DNA of 64,000 nucleotides, taken from JAAXKN01 sp036261625. Its GTDB lineage: Bacteria > Bacteroidota > Ignavibacteria > Ignavibacteriales > SURF-24. Positions 35,199 to 45,083 of the stretch are shown in pieces. The notes beneath the pieces were generated by a model. That model had not been told where the DNA came from, made no database searches, and saw nothing but the letters and a program-made list of their open reading frames with translations. Location: NCBI GenBank assembly GCA_036261625.1, contig DATAKL010000045.1:1-64000 (forward strand), in the 5' to 3' direction. The position numbers were made by a program, and so were the translations under genes. The first letter of the stretch is position 1. Each line of letters starts with the position of its first letter.

Positions 35199-35240
35199 TG
35201 CCTTTTTGAGGAAGGCTTAACCAAAGCCCGGCAGGTTTTT
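35199..35240 (+). terminator. Terminator of tpiA
   Basis: CTGCC and GGCAG arms enclose AAGGCTTAACCAAAGCC, followed by GTTTTTTATTT, 16 bp past the tpiA stop. Confidence 0.6.
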
Positions 35241-35347
35241 TATTTGGTGCAAGGAAAATATTTGCAAACATAAACAATCCGGCATCCTTCCGGCGAGCTG
35301 AAAAACAGATAAGTTATTGTTTTATAAGCTCTTTCTTTTCAAACAGA

Positions 35348-35380
35348 AGGCATTCCCAAACCTCAAGGGAATGCCTTTTA
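35348..35380 (+). terminator. Second stem-loop with T-tract upstream of the GH2-like gene
   Basis: AGGCATTCCC pairs with GGGAATGCCT, loop AAACCTCAA, followed by TTTATATT. Confidence 0.7.
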
Positions 35381-35449
35381 TATTGATTTCCCCCCCTGTT
35401 TTTTGTATTTTAAGTGTCTTTTATTTTGGAATCATTTTTTCTGGAAAAA

Positions 35450-38050
35450 ATGAAGCATAGAAAAATTATAATTCCGGTACTATTTTGGCTCGCCTTTACT
35501 AATATCCTTTTAGGACAAATTAGAATAAAAGAGCTCCCCAGGTTTGATTTTTTAAGACAGGATTCCCTCTTCCTTAACGTTTCCCATACGAGAAATGTAA
35601 TAAGCCTGGACGGGACCTGGCTCGCATATACAAAAAACAACCGGGATGATGCATCACGCATTTCCGTTCCTTCGAACTTCCGGGGCGTGGATGAACTTAC
35701 TTTTGAGAAAGATATAACACTTGAAGGCCGCCAGGTAAAAGGCCGCCGCCTGGAACTGGTTTTTCTAGGCCTGAACTACTCGGCCGAAATAACCCTCAAC
35801 AACTTTGTAATCTATAAACATGCGGGCGGGGAATTCCCATTCAAGGTTGAACTCCCGCGGAACATAATAAAAATCGATAAAAATAATGTCCTGACCGTCA
35901 GAGTCACACATCAGCTCTCAGAGTCCACAATCCCTTTTAACCAGAGATTTATGTTTCCGGAAAATGTGGGCGGAATTTTCAGGGACATCTATATTGAAAC
36001 ATCTCCACTTCAGCAGGTTGCATCCTCAGATTTTCTTTACAACGTTTCAGCCTCGGGCGGCGTTTCACTCAGTGTAAATGCCAGGCTGGAGAATTTTTCT
36101 TCAGAAGGCAACAGCATTAAGCCCGATTCACTCTCTTCTTCTGCCGCAGCAGGCGCCGATTATGCCATGAGGGTAAGACTCCTTACCAAGGGCGGCGAAG
36201 AAGTCTTCAGCTCCACAAGCACTGTTTTTGACCTGAGTGCTCAGAAGGAAAAATCCTTCAGCTCCTCTTACAGCCTTACAAACGTCAGCCTCTGGACGCC
36301 TGAGGTGCCAAGATCATACAGGCTTCGCATTGAGCTTATAAAGGGCTCACAGATTTTAGATGAGATTGAAAAACCGGTCGCTTTTTATTCACTCAGATCA
36401 TCAAACAGTTCCCTGCTCCTTAATAACGCTCCTTACAGCCTTAAGGGCACAACTTATTATGCCGTTTACCCGGGCTACGGCAATCTGGTCCGTTTCGAAA
36501 GAATGAGAAGCGATATGATGGCAATTAAGGCCATGGGCTTTAATGCCGTACGCTTTGCCAAGGAGCTTCCGAACCCCTACTATCTGAAGGTTTGCCAGGA
36601 GCTTGGGCTTCTGGCCTTTGTTGAACTGCCGGTAAATTCAGTTCCCGATGAAATTGCTGATAACAGTGCTTTCCAGGACAGACTCAGAATTTATTTTACA
36701 CAGTTCTTAAACAGCTACAAGCAGTATTCAAGCGTAGCCGCTTTCGGCCTTGGAAGCTCTTACTTGCCTGATTCCCCTGCGCAGACTTCCCTTATAGGCT
36801 CACTTGCCGGCTATGCAGGCCATTTTACAAACAGAATGCTTTATGCCTCCTTTGCAGGCTTTAACATCTCCCCCATTCCGGGAGTTGACCTCTACGGCGT
36901 GGAACTCCTGAATAAACCGATGTATGATTATACCGGAAAGTATCAGGAGCTGCAGTCGAGACTCGGCAAGGGAAAAGTCTTCATCAGTTCCGCTGCTTAT
37001 GCCACCTTTAACGGCAGCACCAACGGTTATTTAAATCCCTATTCATTTGAGGCACAGGCAAAGTTTTTCAGCGACCTGATAGATTTTACATCCCGGGAAA
37101 AGACACCCGGATTCTTTATAAATTCAATTTTTGACTACAGGGGCGATTATACCTCATTTACCGCTGGATTTGACCCTGAGAACATCTACAGGATCGGAAT
37201 CCTGGACGAATTCAGACAGCCCGGGCGCTTCAGCGAGAAAGTGGTCTATTCAAAGCTGCACAATGACGATGAGGTTACAATACCGCAGGGTTCACAGAAG
37301 GATGATTTACCCATTGTGTTTATTATCTCGGGCGTGGTGCTTGTCCTCATACTCGGCTTCCTTATCAATACGAGGCGCAAGTTCAGGGAGGATGCCACAC
37401 GCGCTCTTTTAAGACCTTACAACTTTTTTGCCGATATACGCGACATGCGCCTCATGTCGGGCATGCAGTCCACGGCTTTAATGCTGGTGCTTTCTATCGG
37501 ATCGGCTCTGCTGCTTTCAAACGTGCTTTACTTCTTCAGGACCAACGTGCTCCTGGAGAAAATTGTCCTGGCCTTTGGAAGCCCCAGGCTCAGCTGGTTT
37601 TTGTCTTACCTGGCCTGGAACCCGGCTTTTGCACTCATATGGCTGACAATCATCTCAATTGTATTTTTTATTACAATCTCCATTGTTATAAAGATCACTT
37701 CTTTATTCAACAGAAATAAGGTTTTCTTCTCCAGCATATACTTCATGGTGGTCTGGTCGTTTCTGCCGCTGGTTGTGCTCTTGCCGCTTGGACTTGTTCT
37801 TTATAAGGTGCTCAGTGCAAACGTAATGACCTTTTATCTTTTCATCGCTCTTGCAGCCTTTACTGTCTGGATTTTCTACAGACTGATGAAAGGCATCTAT
37901 GTCATTTTCGACCTGAGGGCTTCAACAGTCTATATGTACAGCATAGCTCTGATTCTTCTGTTCACCTTCTGCGTTCTGCTGTATTTCCAGTTAAGCCAGT
38001 CAAGCATTTATTTTATCATAAATGCTTACAAACAATATAAGGTTATGTAA
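35450..38050 (+). CDS. GH2-fold protein fused to a polytopic membrane domain
   Basis: From ATG 35450 (GGAAAA upstream; GTG 35414 is weaker) it has 866 residues. A signal peptide (MKHRKIIIPVLFWLAF...LGQ) is followed by GH2-type domains: a sugar-binding jelly roll (about 30-190), an immunoglobulin-like part, and a TIM-barrel-like part from about 340 with MGFNAVRFAKELPNPYYLKVCQELGLLAFVEL. In active GH2 enzymes the acid/base lies in a WxLGNE motif; here the aligned stretch is AAFGLGSSY. The nucleophile position also seems lost (KVFISSAAYATF). After residue 620 come six membrane segments, the last five resembling a Yip1-type domain. It is probably a membrane-anchored non-enzymatic glycan-binding protein. 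smc starts 24 bp downstream. Confidence 0.8.
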   Translation: MKHRKIIIPVLFWLAFTNILLGQIRIKELPRFDFLRQDSLFLNVSHTRNVISLDGTWLAYTKNNRDDASRISVPSNFRGVDELTFEKDITLEGRQVKGRRLELVFLGLNYSAEITLNNFVIYKHAGGEFPFKVELPRNIIKIDKNNVLTVRVTHQLSESTIPFNQRFMFPENVGGIFRDIYIETSPLQQVASSDFLYNVSASGGVSLSVNARLENFSSEGNSIKPDSLSSSAAAGADYAMRVRLLTKGGEEVFSSTSTVFDLSAQKEKSFSSSYSLTNVSLWTPEVPRSYRLRIELIKGSQILDEIEKPVAFYSLRSSNSSLLLNNAPYSLKGTTYYAVYPGYGNLVRFERMRSDMMAIKAMGFNAVRFAKELPNPYYLKVCQELGLLAFVELPVNSVPDEIADNSAFQDRLRIYFTQFLNSYKQYSSVAAFGLGSSYLPDSPAQTSLIGSLAGYAGHFTNRMLYASFAGFNISPIPGVDLYGVELLNKPMYDYTGKYQELQSRLGKGKVFISSAAYATFNGSTNGYLNPYSFEAQAKFFSDLIDFTSREKTPGFFINSIFDYRGDYTSFTAGFDPENIYRIGILDEFRQPGRFSEKVVYSKLHNDDEVTIPQGSQKDDLPIVFIISGVVLVLILGFLINTRRKFREDATRALLRPYNFFADIRDMRLMSGMQSTALMLVLSIGSALLLSNVLYFFRTNVLLEKIVLAFGSPRLSWFLSYLAWNPAFALIWLTIISIVFFITISIVIKITSLFNRNKVFFSSIYFMVVWSFLPLVVLLPLGLVLYKVLSANVMTFYLFIALAAFTVWIFYRLMKGIYVIFDLRASTVYMYSIALILLFTFCVLLYFQLSQSSIYFIINAYKQYKVM

Positions 38051-38073
38051 TAACAGACGGAGTAATGTTTTAG

Positions 38074-41000
38074 TTGTATTTATCAAAGTTAGAGATCTTC
38101 GGATTTAAGTCTTTTGCCAACAGGACCGTTGTAAACTTCAACAAGGGTGTTACTTCCATTGTTGGGCCCAACGGCTGCGGCAAAACCAATATAGTGGATG
38201 CCATACGCTGGAGCCTTGGAGAACAGAAAAGCAGCACCTTAAGAAGCGACAAGATGGAAAATGTCATCTTCAACGGCACCCAGAATAAAAAGCCGATGGG
38301 AATGGCCGAGGTTTCACTGACTTTGATCAATGACAAGGGCATCCTTCCAACAGAGTATTCCGAACTGACAATTACAAGAAGAATTTTCCGTTCCGGTGAA
38401 AGCGAGTACCTCTTAAACCGCAACGTGTGCCGCCTTAAGGATATCACCAACCTCTTCATGGATACCGGTATGGGCACAAATGCCTACTCGGTAATCGAAC
38501 TTAAAATGGTTGAAACCATTCTGAGCAATAAGGCTGACGAAAGAAGAAACATGTTCGAGGAGGCTGCCGGCGTCAATAAGTACAAGCTCAGGCGCCGACT
38601 TGCCCTCAAAAAACTCGAAGAGGTAAGAAAAGACCTTACGCGCGTTAATGATATTGTGGCCGAGGTTGAAAAACAGGTGGCCTCGCTTGAACGCCAGGCA
38701 AAGAAAGCCGATAAATATAATAAGTTATCCTCCGTCTTAAGAGAACAGGAACTCGACCTTGCACAGAGGGAATACGCCCTCTGGAACATGAAACGTATCT
38801 CCTACAAAGAACAGAAGGAAGAAGCCTTCAGACGCAAGGTCCAGATTGAATCCGAGGCAAGAAAGCTTGAAGACGAACTCGTCATCTTCAGAAATGACAT
38901 TAACGCAATTGAAAGCGACCTCAAGATTAAAAGACGCGACATCTCGGCACAGACCGACAAGATACACAGCGTACAGAACTCTATCTCGGTGGCCGAGGAA
39001 AGAAAAAAATCTCTCGAGAAGAACCTCACGCGCTACCGCCAGGAATTAGAAGAACTCCACTTCCAGGACGAAGACACAGACGACCTCATTTTTGAAAACG
39101 GCAACAAGATCGTTCAGACCAAAAATGCCATCGGCCAGAAGGAAAAAGGAATCGAGGAAAACAAGGAGATGCTTCAGGAGAAACGCCAGCTCCTGGAAGA
39201 TAAAAAATCCGAACTGAAGACCCAGCGTGAAGAAAACCTAAATAAGTTTAAGGATATTACAGAAAAGGAACATCAGCTCAAGAACCTTAAGAAAAACCTC
39301 GATAATACCGAGTCTGCAATTGAAAAGCTCAATGGCAAGATCCTTTCAATTACAAATACACTGGCCAAAACGGTAGGATTTTTGGAAGAGCTTGAACAGG
39401 AAAAGTCGGAAGCTGAGAAAAAACTTGCCGCGGCTGAGGAGCTCTACGCCCGGAAACAGACTGAAAAAGAGGACCTCGAAAAAGAGCTGACCGCATTAAA
39501 AGGTAAAGAACACGAGCAGCGCAGCACTCTCAACAGCCTTAAGGACAAAATTGACTTCCTTCAGAGCCTTATCAATAACCTCGAGGGCGTCTCCAAGGGC
39601 GCAAAGGTTTTAATTGAAAACGAAGGGTGGACTGAAAAAGAAAAGACTTTCCTTGCCGACGTGGGTAACGCAGATGAAAACTACCGCTTCGCTATGGAAG
39701 CATCCCTGAAAAATGTGCTCAATAACCTCCTCGTTGAATCCTTCCAGGACCTCGAGAAGGCTGTTGAGTATCTGAGGGAGAATAACTTCGGAAAGGCTTC
39801 TTTCTATGTCCTCGGATTTAATTCCGGAACAAAGAAAACCTTCATTAAAAAGCTCCAGGACTACTCGGTTCGCAAGAATATCAAAAAGCTTGAAAAGGAA
39901 GCCTCCTTTATCGGCTGGGCCGAAAACTTCATCGAGACAGACGAAAAGTGGAAGCCCTTTTTCAAAAAGCTACTTTTTATGACCGCCGTTACAAAGGACC
40001 TGGAAAGTGCTTTCGAATTAAGCAGAAAATTCCCCGAATTTAACTTTGCCACCTTAAACGGCGACTTCCTGAACAATAACGGACTTATTGACGCAGGAAG
40101 TGCCCCGAAGCTTGACGATACACTCTTTGGCCGCAAGCAGATGCTCGAGAACCTTAAAGGGGAATTCCCCAAATATGAGGCCAGCTTAATTCAGCTGAGA
40201 GAAAAGATAAAGGAAACCGAGCTTAAGGTCGAGGAAATTGACCTCAAGGACCTTTCGGATCAGAACCGCATTATTGTAAATGACCTGGCAAACGTAGAAA
40301 AACAGATTGCCCAGTTTGAGTTTGAAAAGAAGAAGGCTTCGGATGAAATTGAAAAGGCCCGTCTTGAAATAAACGACCTGGCGCGAACATCAAACCAGAT
40401 AGACAGCGAGATCTCAAACCTGAACCTTATTCTGGAAGAAGAAACTGCTCAGAAAAAACAGGCAGAGGAATCTCTGGCCCTCCTTGAAGAAGAACTTAAG
40501 GCTTCCGAGGCAGCTTATAACAGCGCAATTACACAGCAGAACCAGCTGAAACTTGAGCTTGAAAGACTCCTGGGCGAAAAGAAGAACCTGGAAAACTCCA
40601 GCGAGCGCGCCCTGGCCTCCAAGGAAAATATAAAGAAATCGATACAGAAAAGAGAATTTGATATTACCTCCACCGAAGAGGAAATGGTTTCACTTACGGA
40701 GGTAATCGAGGACAGGCAGCTGGACTTAGACGACCTGGAGGCAGATAAAAGAAAACTGGTTGCCGTGGAAACCGAAATTGACAACAACCTGCGCCAGATT
40801 AAATCGCAGGCCATGGAGCTCGAGAAAAAACTCCTTGAAATCAGAAAGGAACGCGACCGTGTCTCAGATGAGATACACTCAAGCGACATAAAGATCAATG
40901 AGATCACGCTCAAGATCGATAACCTGTTTTCTAACATAAAGGAAAACTACTCCATTACGCTTGAACTAAGGGAGTTCGACGACCTGGATACGTTTAATTT

Positions 41001-41673
41001 CCAGGAAAGAACATCCGAGGTCCAGCAGTATAAGCAGCAGTTAAAAGGCTTAGGCCCGATTAACCTCCTGGCCTATTCGGAATACGAAGAGGAAAAAGAA
41101 AGACTCGACTTCCTCCACAAGCAGAGAAATGATCTGGTGGAATCGGAAAAAGACCTGATCAAAACCATTGAAGAGATCAACGTTACGGCACAGACGCTCT
41201 TCCTCGATACATTTACAATGATCAGGGAAAACTTTATAAAAATATTCCGTACGCTCTTCAACCCGGGCGACGAGGCCGACCTGAAACTGGAAGAAGGCGT
41301 CGATCCCCTGGAAAGCAAAATTGAAATTATAGCAAAACCAAAAGGCAAGCGTCCTACCGGAATTGAACTCCTCTCGGGAGGAGAAAAAACCCTTACGGCT
41401 ACGGCTCTTCTGTTCTCGATCTATCTCGTAAAGCCTAGCCCGTTCTGTATTTTAGATGAGGTCGACGCTCCTTTGGATGACGCAAACGTGGACAGATTTA
41501 CACGCATTATAAAGGAGTTCAGCTCAAGCACACAGTTCATTATTGTTACACACAATAAGAGGACCATGGAAGCTGCCGAGACCATGTACGGCGTTACTAT
41601 ACAGGAAGAAGGTATTTCCAAGCTGGTAAGTGTACGTTTTAATGAGGATTTTGATGCGATTATCAACAGGTAA
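38074..41673 (+). CDS. smc: Chromosome segregation ATPase SMC
   Basis: Condensin core that compacts and resolves the chromosome. The 1199 residues show the SMC plan: N-terminal ATPase half with Walker A GPNGCGKTNIVDAIRWSLGEQ at 31 onward, coiled coil (about 170-500), hinge (about 510-680), return coiled coil, then the ABC signature LLSGGEKTLTATAL (about 1100) and Walker B FCILDEVDAPLDDANV (about 1128), with ITHNKRTME near the end. The start is TTG with GGAG about 10 nt upstream; no better start exists. It follows the GH2-like gene by 23 bp and overlaps the next T9SS gene, an unusual setting for smc. Confidence 0.96.
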   Translation: MYLSKLEIFGFKSFANRTVVNFNKGVTSIVGPNGCGKTNIVDAIRWSLGEQKSSTLRSDKMENVIFNGTQNKKPMGMAEVSLTLINDKGILPTEYSELTITRRIFRSGESEYLLNRNVCRLKDITNLFMDTGMGTNAYSVIELKMVETILSNKADERRNMFEEAAGVNKYKLRRRLALKKLEEVRKDLTRVNDIVAEVEKQVASLERQAKKADKYNKLSSVLREQELDLAQREYALWNMKRISYKEQKEEAFRRKVQIESEARKLEDELVIFRNDINAIESDLKIKRRDISAQTDKIHSVQNSISVAEERKKSLEKNLTRYRQELEELHFQDEDTDDLIFENGNKIVQTKNAIGQKEKGIEENKEMLQEKRQLLEDKKSELKTQREENLNKFKDITEKEHQLKNLKKNLDNTESAIEKLNGKILSITNTLAKTVGFLEELEQEKSEAEKKLAAAEELYARKQTEKEDLEKELTALKGKEHEQRSTLNSLKDKIDFLQSLINNLEGVSKGAKVLIENEGWTEKEKTFLADVGNADENYRFAMEASLKNVLNNLLVESFQDLEKAVEYLRENNFGKASFYVLGFNSGTKKTFIKKLQDYSVRKNIKKLEKEASFIGWAENFIETDEKWKPFFKKLLFMTAVTKDLESAFELSRKFPEFNFATLNGDFLNNNGLIDAGSAPKLDDTLFGRKQMLENLKGEFPKYEASLIQLREKIKETELKVEEIDLKDLSDQNRIIVNDLANVEKQIAQFEFEKKKASDEIEKARLEINDLARTSNQIDSEISNLNLILEEETAQKKQAEESLALLEEELKASEAAYNSAITQQNQLKLELERLLGEKKNLENSSERALASKENIKKSIQKREFDITSTEEEMVSLTEVIEDRQLDLDDLEADKRKLVAVETEIDNNLRQIKSQAMELEKKLLEIRKERDRVSDEIHSSDIKINEITLKIDNLFSNIKENYSITLELREFDDLDTFNFQERTSEVQQYKQQLKGLGPINLLAYSEYEEEKERLDFLHKQRNDLVESEKDLIKTIEEINVTAQTLFLDTFTMIRENFIKIFRTLFNPGDEADLKLEEGVDPLESKIEIIAKPKGKRPTGIELLSGGEKTLTATALLFSIYLVKPSPFCILDEVDAPLDDANVDRFTRIIKEFSSSTQFIIVTHNKRTMEAAETMYGVTIQEEGISKLVSVRFNEDFDAIINR

Positions 41674-43684
41674 GAAAACGGATAATAAGATTTCAGACGA
41701 TACGTTCTTTAAGAAGACAAGGAAAATTGCCGCTCTGGGAGTGATACTTTCCTCTTTTGTCATTTCTCATGGAAGCCTCAAGGCTCAGTGGAACAGCAAC
41801 CCGCAGGTTAACAGGATATTGGTCTCAAATACAAAAAACCCCTACAATATCACTACCGCTTCTGATGAGGCAGGCGGGGGTTTTGTATTCTGGGAAGACA
41901 AAACTGACTCCGCACACACGAACGTATTCTTTCAGCATTTTAATGATGACGGCCTGGTCAGCTTCAGAACAGACGGCAAGCCTGTCAGCATGAACACGGC
42001 TTCCAGATCGCTGCCTGTTGCTGCAGGTTCAATCTCCGGAAGCGCAGTAGTATTCTTTAAGGATCTTTCTGACGGAAAGCCTGGCGAAATCTATGCCCAG
42101 AGGGTATCCTCCAGGGGTGATCTCCTCTGGGGAGAATCCGGCATCAGAATTACAGACCAGGAAGCCGGCAGCCTCGAGCTTTCAGCCTCAGGCGACAAGG
42201 AGGCAAATACTTATATTGCTTACGTCTACAGGGACTACAGCACTCCTGCAGACTATAACATCTGCGTTCAGAAATTAAACTATTCAGGGAAGGCTTCTTT
42301 CAGGCAGAACGGCATCGTTGTTTCAAAATCAACGGCAATCAAATCCCGCCCCCAAATCGTACCCGACAACAGGGGCGGCGCATACATATTCTGGATTGAA
42401 TCCAATGAGTCTAAGGCACGCCTTTATGCCCAGCACATGAATTCATCAGGAAAAACAACCTGGATGGGGCGCCCCGTTCTTGTTTCCACCTCGAACGAAA
42501 GCGTTATCAATTACACTGCCGAGCCGGTGGGAGAGTCTGCAGTTTATGCAGCCTGGGAAATTAAGAAGTCCGGCCGCGACATACTACACCAGATGGTTTC
42601 AATTGACGGCAAAATACTCTGGAACAAAAACGGCGAAAGAATTACAGGACGCACGGGCGACCAGACCAACCCCCAGCCTTTCTGCACCGACTCCTCGGTT
42701 ACCCTCACCTGGGTCAATGAATCTCTTGGCGACAAGGATATTTATATCCAGAAATATAACCTCAAAGGACAGCCCCAGTGGGCACATGACGGCCTGCCGG
42801 TTATCAAAATGAAAGGCAGCCAGATGAGCCAGAGAATAACCGGCGACCGCGCTCACGGCACAATTGTCGCCTGGCTCGATAAAAGAAGCAAAACTCAAAG
42901 AGGAAACATACTGGCCCAGAGATTTAATCGGGACGGGAAGAGATTGTGGGATTCTCTCGGAGTGCCCCTGGCTTCAAATAACAACTCCGAGAAAAGCTAC
43001 CTTAACCTTCTGCCCGCTAAAGGCAAAGCTACGGTTGCTGTCTTTAAGGAAAACAGAATGGGACAGAACGGCATACTGGCCCAGAGAATCATGAATAACG
43101 GCAAGTACGCCGCGGACATTCTTGGCTTCAGTGCATCCGTCAGCAATAACCTCGTCAGAGCCTCCTGGCAGACCAATAACGAATGGCTTAATAAAGGCTT
43201 TTATATCGAACGCTCAATCGGAACGGATACATCATGGAAAAGAGTAAAGTTCATTAAGGCTAAAAACCAGAAGGGACTCAGTACATATGAGTTTTCTGAA
43301 AAACTCCCTTCAGGCTCCGAGGTCTATTACAGGCTCGTTCAGGTGGACCAGGACGGCGACGAAGTGAAGTCGGGAGCCGTCAAACTTAATTACTTTACCT
43401 TTGATCCACAGAGCTATGCTTTGGCTCAGAATTTCCCGAATCCGTTTTCCGATTCGACTCTGATCCGGTACTATCTGCCCGAAGACAGCAATGTACTTAT
43501 TGAAATTTATTCCGATAAGATCGAGACCGTTACCGTCCCGGTAAACGGGTTTCAGCCCAAAGGCGAACACTCACTTTCCTTTAGCGCCGTGGGTAGCTAC
43601 GGCAAACTCCCCGGCGGGGTTTATTTCTACAGGATGAAGGCCGGCGATTTTGTAGACGTTAAGAAAATGATAATTGTAAGATAA
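41654..43684 (+). CDS. T9SS-secreted propeller-like protein
   Basis: From ATG 41654 (GAGG 6 nt upstream, overlapping the end of smc by 20 nt) it has 676 residues. The N-terminus has a charged lead, then a hydrophobic signal stretch (IAALGVILSSFVISHGSLKAQ). The body repeats units with a W-G-x-x-G pattern (LLWGESGIRIT, ILWNKNGERIT, PQWAHDGLPVI, RLWDSLGVPLA), suggesting a beta-propeller of seven-bladed type. An Ig-like linker (YFTFDPQ) leads to a T9SS C-terminal domain from YALAQNFPNPFSDSTLIRYYL to VDVKKMIIVR. Overlap with smc implies co-transcription. A 16-bp tandem duplication starts just at the stop codon. Confidence 0.88.
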   Translation: MRLSTGKKTDNKISDDTFFKKTRKIAALGVILSSFVISHGSLKAQWNSNPQVNRILVSNTKNPYNITTASDEAGGGFVFWEDKTDSAHTNVFFQHFNDDGLVSFRTDGKPVSMNTASRSLPVAAGSISGSAVVFFKDLSDGKPGEIYAQRVSSRGDLLWGESGIRITDQEAGSLELSASGDKEANTYIAYVYRDYSTPADYNICVQKLNYSGKASFRQNGIVVSKSTAIKSRPQIVPDNRGGAYIFWIESNESKARLYAQHMNSSGKTTWMGRPVLVSTSNESVINYTAEPVGESAVYAAWEIKKSGRDILHQMVSIDGKILWNKNGERITGRTGDQTNPQPFCTDSSVTLTWVNESLGDKDIYIQKYNLKGQPQWAHDGLPVIKMKGSQMSQRITGDRAHGTIVAWLDKRSKTQRGNILAQRFNRDGKRLWDSLGVPLASNNNSEKSYLNLLPAKGKATVAVFKENRMGQNGILAQRIMNNGKYAADILGFSASVSNNLVRASWQTNNEWLNKGFYIERSIGTDTSWKRVKFIKAKNQKGLSTYEFSEKLPSGSEVYYRLVQVDQDGDEVKSGAVKLNYFTFDPQSYALAQNFPNPFSDSTLIRYYLPEDSNVLIEIYSDKIETVTVPVNGFQPKGEHSLSFSAVGSYGKLPGGVYFYRMKAGDFVDVKKMIIVR

Positions 43685-43706
43685 AGTTTCTGTAAGATAA
43701 AGTTTC
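43675..43706. repeat. 16-bp tandem duplication across a stop codon
   Basis: TGTAAGATAAAGTTTC is repeated exactly twice in tandem; the first copy contains the TAA stop of the T9SS gene. Confidence 0.85.
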
Positions 43707-43729
43707 AGACAGGACCAGGAATAAGTATT

Positions 43730-44458
43730 TTGGATACAAAGAAAGACAGAGTTTTTAAGATATTCATAGATTTTGACGGCACCATTACAACGCGTGACGT
43801 GGGAGAGGCTTTTGTACAGACATTCGGCGACCCCGTTGTAATACGCCGCATTGTGCAGGACTGGATGGAGGAGAAAATAACCTCGCCTGAGTCGTGGTAC
43901 CAAATGTTCGATACAATAAAGACTCTGGACTTTGAGAAGTTCCTGGAGTTCCTCGGTGAAATTGAAATAGATTCCACATTCCCTGACTTCGTGGAATATT
44001 GCAGGGAAAACCGTTTTGAAATCAGCGTCTTAAGCGACGGGTTCGATATCTATATAAAAAGAATTTTAGAGCGCGAAGGCCTGGGGCACCTTGAAGTCTA
44101 CTGCAACAGGGCCGAATTAAACGAAGGGAAACTTACACCCCTCTTCCCCTATGGCGATGAGCACTGCCGCTTCTGCGGCAACTGCAAGAGAAATCACATA
44201 CTCTCGAAATCGGCTGATGAGGACTTTATTGTCTACATCGGCGACGGGTATTCCGATAAGTGTCCCGTGCAGTACTGCGATTTCATTTTTGCAAAGGCTT
44301 CGCTTTTGCGCTATTGCGAAATAAACAGAATTACATATTTCCCCTTCCGAAGCTTTAACGACGTCAGAAAAAAGCTGGAGGAGCTGAAAGGTAAAAAGCG
44401 GTTAAAGAAAAAATACCAGGCCGAACTGAAAAGATTGGAAGTCTTCAGGCAGGGATAA
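43730..44458 (+). CDS. MtnX-like HAD phosphatase
   Basis: HAD-superfamily phosphatase related to phosphoserine phosphatase and MtnX (methionine salvage), 242 residues. Motif I is IDFDGTITTRD, motif II SVLSDGFD, and motif IV YIGDGYSDKCP. A cysteine cluster HCRFCGNCKRN lies before the final catalytic part, as in MtnX-type proteins. The start is TTG at 43730, with AGGA 9 nt upstream. Two genes follow close by (ICMT-like, lpxB), so it may head an operon. Methionine salvage is only an inference: no other salvage gene is visible. Confidence 0.85.
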   Translation: MDTKKDRVFKIFIDFDGTITTRDVGEAFVQTFGDPVVIRRIVQDWMEEKITSPESWYQMFDTIKTLDFEKFLEFLGEIEIDSTFPDFVEYCRENRFEISVLSDGFDIYIKRILEREGLGHLEVYCNRAELNEGKLTPLFPYGDEHCRFCGNCKRNHILSKSADEDFIVYIGDGYSDKCPVQYCDFIFAKASLLRYCEINRITYFPFRSFNDVRKKLEELKGKKRLKKKYQAELKRLEVFRQG

Positions 44459-44495
44459 TTTATTCATAAATTAAACAGGATTAAAAGAAGTAAAT

Positions 44496-45083
44496 ATGAG
44501 CAGCATTCAGGCAAAAATTTTTAAATACAGAAGTTACACCCCGATTCCGTTTCTAATTCTTATGATACTTTTCGGAGCACCTAACGTTTACAGCATTATT
44601 CTGGGCTTTATCGTTGCTGCTTCAGGCGAATTGATCCGTCTCTGGGGCGTCAGCTACGCAGGCAGCGAAACCAGAACTACAGGATCCGTGGGCGGCACCT
44701 ATCTTGTTATAAGCGGGCCTTTTGGCCATACAAGAAATCCGCTTTATGTCGGGAACATCCTTCTCTATATGGGTATCGGCATTATGTCCATGGCGCTCTT
44801 CCCGTATTTGCAGATTGCGGCCTTCATATTCTTCTACCTGCAGTACAAGTTTATCATAAACGAAGAGGAAGGATACCTCAGGAAAGCATTCGGTAAGGAG
44901 TACGAAGAATATTATGCAAATGTACCCCGTTTTTTACCGAGAGTGACAGCTTATCAGAATAACAACCTCACTCAGCCGAAGTATAACATAGCGGCAGGCC
45001 TTAAGTCGGAAAGGCGGACCCTTCAGGCCTTCAGCATAGTGTCCTTGACAGTTATTATAATCTGGTTAGTGAGAAGATTTTGA
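44496..45083 (+). CDS. ICMT/PEMT-family membrane methyltransferase
   Basis: Integral-membrane SAM-dependent methyltransferase of the isoprenylcysteine/phospholipid methyltransferase family (195 residues). It has about four or five hydrophobic segments and the conserved SAM-binding stretch ISGPFGHTRNPLYVGNIL followed by the acidic NEEEGYLRKAFGKEYEEYYANVPRFLP. Its stop overlaps the lpxB start by 4 bp (TTTGA), so translation is coupled. Context suggests a lipid substrate in the envelope; the exact one is unknown. Confidence 0.9.
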   Translation: MSSIQAKIFKYRSYTPIPFLILMILFGAPNVYSIILGFIVAASGELIRLWGVSYAGSETRTTGSVGGTYLVISGPFGHTRNPLYVGNILLYMGIGIMSMALFPYLQIAAFIFFYLQYKFIINEEEGYLRKAFGKEYEEYYANVPRFLPRVTAYQNNNLTQPKYNIAAGLKSERRTLQAFSIVSLTVIIIWLVRRF

